Assembly: GCA_012931725.1 (NCBI GenBank)
Contig: CM022951.1
Location: 24,149,178-24,213,177, forward strand
Direction: 5' to 3'
Length of the DNA: 64,000 bases
Source: Litsea cubeba
Taxonomy: Eukaryota > Streptophyta > Magnoliopsida > Laurales > Lauraceae
Both the position numbers and the translations under genes were made by a program. The notes under the pieces are model-generated. The model did no database searches. It had not been told where the DNA came from and worked only from the letters and a program-made list of their open reading frames with translations. Below are positions 56,341 to 64,000 of this stretch, in pieces. Each line of letters opens with the position of its first letter. Position 1 is the first letter of the stretch.

Positions 56341-59300
56341 ATGGCTTCAAGTAAGTTCTCCCTTTTTTTTTCAAGAAAACTCCATTGTAGGAAAAATAAA
56401 GTTCTTTCTTTTTTTTTTTGTTTCTTTTTCTTTTCTTCTTTCTTTTTTTTTTTTACGTGTTTGCTTCTTCTTTTTTTTTTCCACACGTTTTCTTTCTTTT
56501 TTCTTTTTTGCTTTCTTTTCTTTTTTCTTCTTTCTTTTTTTTTGTTTTATTTTTTTTTTTGTTGTTTGTGGGCCGTACGGACAGATCCGTACGGATCTGG
56601 CCGTACGGCCACGTGGCCTGTGGGCCATCTCCCTTTTTTTTTTCTTTTCTTTCCCTCCCTTTTTTTTTGAGAAAGTTTCTTTTCTTTTCTTTTTTTTTTT
56701 GCTCATCATGATAATGCCCCTCTTTTTTTTTTGGCAAACCTAGATGTTCATGCATGCCTTTAATTTGTAAATTAAATTTGTAGCATGATGTGATAGCATA
56801 CCTGAAAGTTTCTCGCAGTGATGTTGAGCCCTTACTGATTTTGCGGAGACTTTGAGGTTTCGAAAGTTTGGAGTTTCGGAGCTCGCAGCGATGTTGAGCC
56901 CATCTTCAAGCTTTCTATTTCTTTCGGGATAGTTCCTTTTCTTCGGAATTGCCCCGTCATCATGTCAAAATTTTGCCAGATTTTTTTTAGCGAGATTCTG
57001 TCATTTTGATGTTTGATCTTTTTCTTTTCCATCCTTTTCAGGTGGTTCCTCCAGAGCGAACAAGGGTAAAGAGCCTGCTACAAGCGTACCTCGTCGATCT
57101 TCTAGATCTTCTAATCCGGCTGTTCAGCAGGCTTTTGAGAAGGTCCAGTATGTTGAGAGAAATCTGGAAGAGTGCGACTCCCTCAACAGAGATGAGATGA
57201 GGCAGCGACTGATCGTTTTCAAGGGAGAGGAATTCTATAAGATCATGGTAAGCAGTCGTCCATGGGTGATGGAAGATCAGAGCGTTTTGCCCATGCCTAC
57301 CTTCTTCTTTGGTGATGCAGTCCCTGATGACATGACATACCAGAGGAGATGTTTTCAGTTTTCTTTCACAGCAGATGGTGAGAAGAAGACTGTTGCTACC
57401 CGGTCGACGTTTGATCGCACCGTCTCGATTCTGAGCCTTGCCCCCACGTGCCCTAAGAGGGAAGATCCTCCAAGTTGGGTGAGAAGGACAAATGTAATCA
57501 AGACCGGGGTTTTTGTTGGCGGTTCTCCTGGATATACGGAGAGGTCGCCTGTTGACATGGACCTGTTGATGCCATCCAACGGCTACCAAGGCTCTGATTA
57601 TCCGTCGGTCGATTTGAGACCGGTGGGCCTTGGTATTTTCAGTGGTGACGGCAGCAATTGGATCAAGCCTTTTCGACTTTGAGGCCGTTTCAATGCTGAC
57701 TCCGAGTGGAAGTCATGGACTTATCGCGTCCTGCTGATTGGTGGCGCCGTTTTGAAGGAAGCCGGGATTTTTGATGCGGTCCGCACCTTTAGGGAGACCG
57801 TGATCTTTTCCGACGAGGCCTTCATGGCTATGCTGGAGTCATTCCTCCCACAAACCAATACCTTCGTTGTGACGAATGGCGAGATTGGTTTTTCTTTGAA
57901 GGAGCTGAGCGCCATTACTGGATTGCCCATCCTCGGCAAACTCTATGAGGAGTTTATGCCGATTGACAGCGTCCTCGAGGGGCAGTCTGAGGAGTTCAGG
58001 CTTCTATACTTTCAGCTCGTCGCCTTCTATGATTTTTTGAAGGAGAAGGGGGGTTTGAAAGTTAGATCCAGCAGTTGGAAGAGTTTTAGCTCTTCATTCC
58101 CCAACTTTTTTGATAGCAGGGAGTCTTCTGATAGCGTGACCCAAGAAGCCGGAGCTCAGGATCCAAGTTCAAAGAAGATCTTGGCCATGCAAGAAGAGTT
58201 GAGAGATTTCTGTGCAAGTACAAACGCCATATGTCCTGACATTGCACTGCGGAGAGATCTCGCTGTTTACCTCACTTATTGGCTTGGTGAGGCTGTTTTT
58301 GCTGGAGGAGATGGAACGCACATCAGGCCGCATTGTATTTTTCTGGCTTGTCAGATGGCGTTTGGAGAGCAGCTTGCTTTGGTGCCAGCTCTTTACTCCT
58401 ACTTGTGTACCGAACTGCAGGCTGCTGCTTTTTTGGTTCGGCTTGGGCTTCCCATGAATAGGGTATTTTCAGCCCATATCTTTTATTCGTGGTATGTATA
58501 CCACTGTCCTGGCTTCCATCGGCTGGGTGCTGCACAGGATGATGATCCTCTGATGATTCGACTGGCTAAGGGCAAAGCCGTTTCCGAATCACTTTTGTTT
58601 GCCCGCATGAGGATCCGACGGTTCAGGGACGTCGAGATGGGGCAGTCTTCAGTGAAGCTTTCTCCGGAGTTACGGAAGAAGGCTTTTGATTTTGGTGCCT
58701 CCCGAGACTCTACCAGGGCGGGGTCGGGAAGGCATTATTCCTTGACAAATGCAGAGAGAGAGTGGCTTTTCAGCATACGTGTCGGCACGATGGTGTACCG
58801 CAGACATCTTTTCGTCGACATCCAGCCGTATGTACCTTCTCGCTTTGCTTTGCAGCTGGGCTTTTCTCAAGGCGTTGTTGGAGCGCCTTCAAGCATGGTG
58901 AAGCGCTTTGGAGGCTTACAGGACGAGAGAAATGCATGGGCTTTCTATAGTGCTGAAGACACTACAGCCATGATTTCTTATCCTGTGTTGCTGACTTCCC
59001 GGACTGCCGGTTTTGCGAAGTGGTTCGCGGAGAGCTTTTCGGCATATCGGGGGCTTTCCAAGAAGGAGCTTGATGTGAAGCTGGCATCTGGAAAGGGCCT
59101 TGGAAAGTCGGATGGCATCCGGCGAGAGGAAGTTTGGGCCTTCCTTTCTGGAGAGAAGCACAAGATAGGCTTTGTCGATGACCAGGGCGTCATTGGTTCT
59201 GAAGCTGTTCGAGAAATACCTGATGAGGCTTTGGAGCAGCTAGAACAGGAGGAAGCCGAACTTGGCGCTTGGATGCAAGCGGCACAGAGGCAAGCTTCCG

Positions 59301-60952
59301 TGGAGTCTACTGGCAAGAGCAGACCATCCAGTGAGGAGTCAAGTGGGAAACCTGACTCTGACAGCGGGGCATGTTCTTCTAAGAAGCGAACCCGCCGGAG
59401 TAAGAGGGGGAGGAGTCATCATCGCAGCAAGGGGCAGCATGAGGACTCTCCTGACTTGGAAGTTCCTCTTACTATCAATGAGGATGTGCCAGTGGATGCT
59501 GACGAGCCTCCAGAGAAGAGAAGCCGAGAAGAAGAGATCGTCGGTGAAGGTATGATTCTTCCTTTTTCTCTTTCCATTTCTTTTCATGGGATTTTTTTTT
59601 CATGTTATGATTTGCTTCTTGTTTCTGCTTTTCTCTTTTTTTTTTTTTAGCAGAGGAAGACTTGATGATGCCTGAGGTTCCGGTCGATGAGGTGGTGACG
59701 GATCCTGTCGAGGCACCTGAAGAAGAACCGAGGGACTCTGGAGTGAATCCAGAATCTCCAATTGGTATAACTTCTTTTGCTTTTTTTTTTGTGTCTGTGA
59801 CTTGGTTTGCTAACATTTTTTTTTTTGTCAGCTGACTTGCCACAGGATTCTGATGACTTTGAACCATCGATGGACGCAAATGTTAATGATGCTTCCGATG
59901 AGTTCATGGAGGAAGAAAGTGTTCCGCTAGTCGTCGAAGAAGGTATTTTGTAGTTATAACTCTGATAATGATTTTCAAACAGGGTCATATTCATACCTTT
60001 TTGTGTTTCCTTTGCAGGTTTTGAAGTGGCAGAGGAGGATCCGTCGTTTCCAGAGCAAGGGATGCCAGAGGTTAATCCAGAGGTAGAGACTCCTGGGACC
60101 AGTTCTGACAATGTTGAGGAGATTCCTCGCGCTGAGATTCCTTCCCGAGCAGGAGCAGCTTCAACTGGAAAGAGTTCTTTTGTTACTCTTTCAACAGATG
60201 ATGACATGAGCAGCCGACCAACGGAGTTGGGCGAATCTTCAGCTGGGCCATCTCTTCTTTTTGCGAAGAAGGTGGTGGTGCGAGTTCTGAGCTCTTGGAT
60301 TGAGACTCTCTTTTCTGGGCACTTGGAAGCCGGATTTAGCATGATCCAGCATGTGCGTGAGATTCTCGGTGATGCTGAAGAAGCTGGTCTGGATGTCACA
60401 TATGCCAGGGCGATCGTTAATAGGATCATTGAGCTGGGTGACAAGTGGTTTGAGACCATGGGTTTTCCTGACGATCAGTTCTTCAAGGAGATGTTCTTGG
60501 ACCCTGCGGATAAGGCTCAATCTGACCTGGATGAGGCTACAGAAAGCAAGAAGCAGGCAGTCCGAGAGAGGAACTTAGAAGAGATAACCATCATTAGGCT
60601 GACACATGACCTTAACATCCTTGATAAGGAGGTCGATGAGGCCAGGAAACGTCTTGAGCATCTGCAGGCACAAGTCGCTGCCAAGTGGACTGAAATAACA
60701 GAGGCTCGTGAAAGGGAGACTGCTCTGATTCATCGAGTTGCGGATGCCAATCGAGTTCTCAAAAGGAAGTCTGATGAGGACAAACAATGGAAAACCGCTC
60801 GAGGGAAGCTTCCCAGTGCAGAAGAAGGGTTACAGCCCACCCCAGCATCTCATGGCAGGTTCCTGAAGAAGCGTGCCTTGGAATCCTTGACGGATGAGGC
60901 CAAAAGCTTGCTTAAGGAGCTGAACTCTTGGCTGGAGACCATTTTTGATTGA
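56341..60952 (+). CDS. Antisense five-exon gene: plant mobile domain (PMD) protein, one nonsense codon
   Basis: Predicted exons are 56341-56350, 57042-59549, 59651-59764, 59832-59942 and 60018-60952. All four introns are GT-AG and phase 1, and the joined length is 1226 codons including the stop. Exon two carries the plant mobile domain (PF10536-like, about residues 225-600: SWTYRVLLIGGAVLKEAGIF, FVVTNGEIGFSLKEL, AITGLPILGKLYEEF). A basic NLS-like KKRTRRSKRGR lies near residue 785, acidic exons three and four follow, and exon five has a coiled coil (~1080-1165). PMD proteins of hosts (MAIN/MAIL type) act in silencing and genome stability, and PMD relatives are known inside gypsy elements. A TGA at 57680-57682 (codon 217) breaks this copy. 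The 3' end faces the pol gene tail to tail. Role in the element unknown. Confidence 0.83.
56573..56618 (+). repeat. CCGTACGG palindrome triplet in intron 1 of the PMD gene
   Basis: CCGTACGG starts at 56573, 56587 and 56601, spaced exactly 14 bp. The middle copy lies in a 16-bp perfect palindrome AGATCCGTACGGATCT, the third in GGCCGTACGGCC, which overlaps GGCCACGTGGCC. The block stands alone in a 300-bp, nearly pure T-rich tract. Confidence 0.92.
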
Positions 60953-61005
60953 GCTCCTGTATTATTTTTTCACAGAAACCATCCTTCTCTCTTTTTTTTT
61001 TTTTT

Positions 61006-61203
61006 GTTATCCCTACGCTCACTTGAATCTTTTTGTGATAAAAGTAATTGCTAAATGGGATGTTCTTTTTTTTTTGTTATCCCTACGCTCACTTGAATCT
61101 TTTTGTGATAAAAGTAATTGCTAAATGGGATGCTCTTTTTTTTTGTTATCCCTACGCTCACTTGAATCTTTTTGTGATAAAAGTAATTGCTAAATGGGAT
61201 TTG
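61006..61203 (+). repeat. Three-copy tandem repeat of 69-70 bp
   Basis: Near-identical units starting GTTATCCCTACGCTCAC at 61006, 61076 and 61145, each separated by a T-run. It lies just after the stop of the PMD gene and may contribute its 3' UTR. Confidence 0.93.
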
Positions 61204-61244
61204 ATCAAAAGGTTGTCATTTTGTGAAAATCTTTTGTCAAGTAA

Positions 61245-61465
61245 TTGTTTTGGCATGAAAGCCAGGTTTTTGTTTGTGGCATGGAAGCCAATTTTGGCAT
61301 GAGAGCCAGCTTTTCTTGTGGCATTGATAGCCGAGTTTTTTTTTTTTTTGTGGCATCTATAGCCAGTTTTGGTGGCATTGATAGCCGGTTTTGTTTTGGT
61401 GGCATTGATAGCCGTTTTGTGGCATTTATAGCCTGTTTTGATGGCATTTATAGCCGGTTTGGTTT
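61245..61465 (-). repeat. Array of GGCAT...ATAGCC motifs
   Basis: About eight units of 20-35 bp with a TGGCATTTATAGCCGGTTTT or TGGCATTGATAGCCG core. The same core forms the short array inside the Tat LTR (13408-13465 and 52858-52912). On the minus strand each unit reads GGCTATAAATGCC, resembling a TATA box. Confidence 0.88.
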
Positions 61466-62251
61466 TCAAAAAAATGCAAGTATCGACTAAAAGTCGCCTC
61501 CCTGCTGAATGTTCTTGCAAGTATCGTCGCATCCTCGCGGATTTGGGTGCAAGTATCGATGGAATGTCGCATCCTTGCTTTTCAAAAATTTTGGTTTTGC
61601 GGGTACTGACTTGATGTCGTTTCCCCACGATTTTTGAAATTTGTGGTTTTCTCGAACCTTTGGGTTATGGATATCAACTGAAATGTTGCGTCTCCATAGT
61701 TTTTTTTTTTTTAGGTTTTTTCGAACCTTTGAAATTTGGGTTGTGGATATCAACTGAAATGTTGCATCTCCACAGTTTTGGATTTTGCAAGTACCGACGA
61801 AATGTCGCTTCCCTGCGATTTTGGAAGTGTCGAACGTGGTTCGTTTGCTTCCGATTTGTGCGAGTATCGACTAAGCGTCGCTTCCTCGCGGTTTTTTGAA
61901 AAACCATTTTTTTGTTTAAAGACACGAGGGTCATAAGTTTTGATCTAAAACCATTTTGGCGGTAAAAGGCAGGGTGGACTAGGGTGGAAATCCCTGAATC
62001 CGGATTTTGTTTCAAACCATGAGTTTTGGGTTCAAGGGTTGAAAATTTTGGTCAAGTTAGGGAAAGGTTCCTAAACTTGGATATATTTTTTTTTTGAACA
62101 ATGAAACGATGAAAGTAAGCATTGTTTTAGATATCTAGAAATTTCAACATTTGATATGAAAATTCTAAAATAGATGGTGGGTTTAGCGAGCGTGCACCTG
62201 GAAACCGGTTTTGGCCGTACAGGCATTGCTCTTACCCAGTTGGGTAAGTCT
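61466..62251 (-). repeat. Degenerate minisatellite-like 3' region of the Tat element
   Basis: Repeats with GCAAGTATCGAC...GTCGC and GGATATCAACTGAAATGTTGC cores between 61480 and 61900, then T-rich and unique sequence up to the pol stop. No protein recognised. Confidence 0.7.
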
Positions 62252-64000
62252 TCAAGGGTAGTACCGCTTTAAGAACTTGCCGTTGATGGGCAGCATACAT
62301 CTGTCACCTTCCATGTTTAGGAGTGCGTATGCGCCGTTGGAGAAAACCTTGTCGATGACGTAGGGTCCCTCCCATTTTGGCTCAAATTTGCCTTTGGACT
62401 TGTGAGCGAAGACCATTGGTCTTTTTACCGCAAGAACCAAGTCACTCTTTTTGTAGGCGCGTTGCCTGACCTTTTTATCGAAAGATCCTGCCATACGTGC
62501 TTGGTAAAGTTCAATGCTTTGTTGAGCTTCGAGCCGTTTCTCATCGAGATTGTCCAGCTCATGGAGTCGCAATTTGACATTGCTTTCTTGAGTCATGTCA
62601 TTTTGCAAGGATACCCTCAAGGAAGGAATTTGTACTTCCAAGGGCACGACAGCTTCGCATCCATAGACCAAGGAGAATGGTGTGCTATGGGTTGGTCCTC
62701 GAACGATGGTTCGATAGGCCCGCAAAGCTTCAGACATTTTGTCGCTCCAGTCTCTTTTGTGACTAGAGACCATTTTTTTGAGGATTTTGCAGAGTGTCTT
62801 GTTGAAAGCTTCTGCTAACCCGTTTGCTGCCGGATTGTATGGAGTCGAAGGACAGCTTTGGATTTTGTATTTGTCGCAGAACCTGTAAAATCGATGATCC
62901 CGGAACTGTGGTCCGTTATCATGGACGAATCTTTTGGGTATGCCGAAACGACAAATGATGTTGGTGCGTAGGAACTGAAGGACTGATGAGGTCTTCATTT
63001 CGTTAAACGCAAATGCTTCTGACCACTTGGAGAAGTAATCTGTAGCGGCGAAGATGAAGCGATGACCTTTGCTTGAAGGGGGAGAAATAGGACCTATGAT
63101 GTCCATACCCCAGGCTTCGAAAGGCCATGAGGTCGCTGTAGGATGCAGCCATTCTGGAGGCATGTGAATGTAATCTCCATAAACTTGGCATTGTTGGCAG
63201 CGCTTAGCAAATTGCATTGCGTGAGCTACCATGGTAGGCCAGTAATATCCTAACCTTTTTATCTGATCATAGAGCTTAGGTCCAGCCTGATGAGATCCAC
63301 AAAGACCAGCATGAACTTCTTTGAGTGTTTCTTCAGCCTCTTGTTGTGACAAGCAGCGTAGAAGTACTCCGTTGAAGGATTTCCTGTAAAGGATTTTTGA
63401 AGGAATATCCAAAAGGAAGCTTGGGGTTCGCCTTTGGATGCTTACCCGTTCTTTTGGATCTTCAGGTAGGATTCCGAACATAATGTAATCAATGAACGGA
63501 TCCCTCCAGTCGCCAATTGAAGTTTGAAGGATTGAAATCCGACTTCCGACCACTTGGTGGCATTCAGCAACTGCTTGGTGTGTGTTAAGAGGAGGAAGGA
63601 TTCTCCTTTCGCACACTGTGATTTGCATGTTTTCCCCTTCCTGGATTGCCATGGATGCGGCAAGTCCGGCTAGGGCATCTGCACGTATGTTTTCACCTCT
63701 ACGAATGTGGGTGATGTGACAGATGTCAAACTTTTGCAGAAGTGACTGTGCCTTGTTGTAGTAGGGCAACAAATCTGGCTTCCTGACTTCAAATTTCTGA
63801 TTCATCTGGTTGACGATCAGTTGAGAGTCTCCAAAGACTTCCAGCATGGTGATACCGGATTCGATGGCGAGTTCCAATCCTAAGATCAGAGCTTGATATT
63901 CAACTGCATTGTTTGTGCATGGTTCCAGTAGCGAGAAAGCGTGTGGAATCATGTATTTATCGGGGCTAACAAAAAGGATGCCAACTCCCGAGATCAGCTG
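62252..64000 (-). CDS. pol: Tat pol, C-terminal part: archaeal-type RNase H and integrase
   Basis: Open on the minus strand from the window edge to the stop at 62252, 582 residues in view. The first 115 or so form the second RNase H (GVGILFVSP; NNAVEYQALILGLELA; VFGDSQLIVNQ; RGENIRADALAGLAA), with the conserved E, D and D present. Integrase follows: zinc motif HAGLCGSHQ ... CQQCQ (about residues 225-270), core WGMDIIGPI, VHDNGPQF and NPAANGLAEAFNKTL with all three acidic residues, and a C-terminal domain ending NGKFLKRYYP. No stop or frameshift is visible. The RT and first RNase H should lie beyond 64000. Confidence 0.93.
   Translation of the reverse strand, partial: QLISGVGILFVSPDKYMIPHAFSLLEPCTNNAVEYQALILGLELAIESGITMLEVFGDSQLIVNQMNQKFEVRKPDLLPYYNKAQSLLQKFDICHITHIRRGENIRADALAGLAASMAIQEGENMQITVCERRILPPLNTHQAVAECHQVVGSRISILQTSIGDWRDPFIDYIMFGILPEDPKERVSIQRRTPSFLLDIPSKILYRKSFNGVLLRCLSQQEAEETLKEVHAGLCGSHQAGPKLYDQIKRLGYYWPTMVAHAMQFAKRCQQCQVYGDYIHMPPEWLHPTATSWPFEAWGMDIIGPISPPSSKGHRFIFAATDYFSKWSEAFAFNEMKTSSVLQFLRTNIICRFGIPKRFVHDNGPQFRDHRFYRFCDKYKIQSCPSTPYNPAANGLAEAFNKTLCKILKKMVSSHKRDWSDKMSEALRAYRTIVRGPTHSTPFSLVYGCEAVVPLEVQIPSLRVSLQNDMTQESNVKLRLHELDNLDEKRLEAQQSIELYQARMAGSFDKKVRQRAYKKSDLVLAVKRPMVFAHKSKGKFEPKWEGPYVIDKVFSNGAYALLNMEGDRCMLPINGKFLKRYYP

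Larger units (their letters stand above)
52573..64000 (-). mobile_element. Tat-lineage Ty3/gypsy element with antisense PMD gene, 5' part outside window
   Basis: In minus orientation the visible part runs RNase H (second, archaeal-type), integrase, stop at 62252, a tandem-repeat-rich 3' region that holds an oppositely transcribed spliced gene (56341-60952), a polypurine tract and the 3' LTR (55182 to 52573). The extra RNase H upstream of integrase and the antisense ORF before the 3' LTR are known hallmarks of Tat elements. It cut the LTR fragment at 52572 (left flank GGGTC). gag, protease, RT and the 5' LTR are beyond 64000. The large size and repeat arrays match this lineage. Confidence 0.9.

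Noticed and set aside
56012..56743. Long F/L-rich open frames in several frames of the T-rich tract
   Set aside because: Low-complexity T/C sequence inside and before intron 1 of the PMD gene; composition alone keeps the frames open.
59550..59650. Hydrophobic C-terminal tail of the PMD frame as a membrane anchor
   Set aside because: It is read-through of a T-rich intron with good donor and acceptor sites; splicing rejoins the frame to exon 3.

Overview
This is plant nuclear DNA, almost certainly from an angiosperm with a repeat-rich genome. It holds long Ty3/gypsy and Ty1/copia LTR retrotransposons with tRNA-Met primer sites, a CACTA transposon, plant-type gene fragments (formin, myosin) and spliced introns. 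I see no intact ordinary host gene. Almost everything is mobile DNA inserted into mobile DNA.

Layout. 1-11309: plus-strand Tekay/Del-type chromovirus (Gypsy-1). Its 5' LTR is cut by the window edge, and gag-pol is broken by stops, two frameshifts and a 2.0-kb solo LTR (3762-5785) inside RT. 11310-21175: minus-strand gypsy element (Gypsy-2), of which only gag and the 5' LTR are in view. Its gag is split by a plus-strand solo LTR (11985-17829), which itself holds a minus-strand Tat-type solo LTR (13132-15422). 21745-31995: a CACTA element with perfect 14-bp TIRs. It carries pieces of a formin gene (minus) and a myosin gene (plus), a copia remnant and an 872-bp solo LTR. 32485-33725: remnant of a second CACTA element (Transposase_24-like exons and right TIR). 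It abuts a probable tRNA-Asp primer site and LTR end of an Athila/Tat-type element. 33744-37203: mostly unassigned sequence.

37204-51777: an old copia element with defective gag-pol, flanked by GTTGA duplications. Inserted in its 3' UTR is a young copia element (42436-50229, GATGA duplications) with near-identical LTRs and one uninterrupted 1615-codon gag-pol. After 245 bp of flank comes a fragment of the 11985-17829 LTR family in the opposite orientation (52028-52572). It is cut by a large minus-strand Tat-lineage element that runs off the right edge (52573-64000).

The Tat element carries the most interesting cargo. Between its 3' LTR and pol, on the opposite strand, lies a complete gene with its own TATA box, an ATG and four phase-1 introns. 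It encodes a plant mobile domain (PMD) protein of about 1225 residues with a basic stretch and a C-terminal coiled coil; one nonsense codon interrupts it. Antisense extra ORFs are known in Tat elements, but this one is laid out like a host gene and is flanked by tandem-repeat arrays.

A second theme crosses families. Several unrelated LTRs contain clusters of short CpG-containing palindromes (CGCTCGAGCG, GGTCGACC, GGTCGCCGGCGACC; also CCGTACGG in the PMD gene's first intron). In four LTR families the palindromes come as pairs whose members start 20-22 bp apart, about two helical turns. I know of no description of this pattern.
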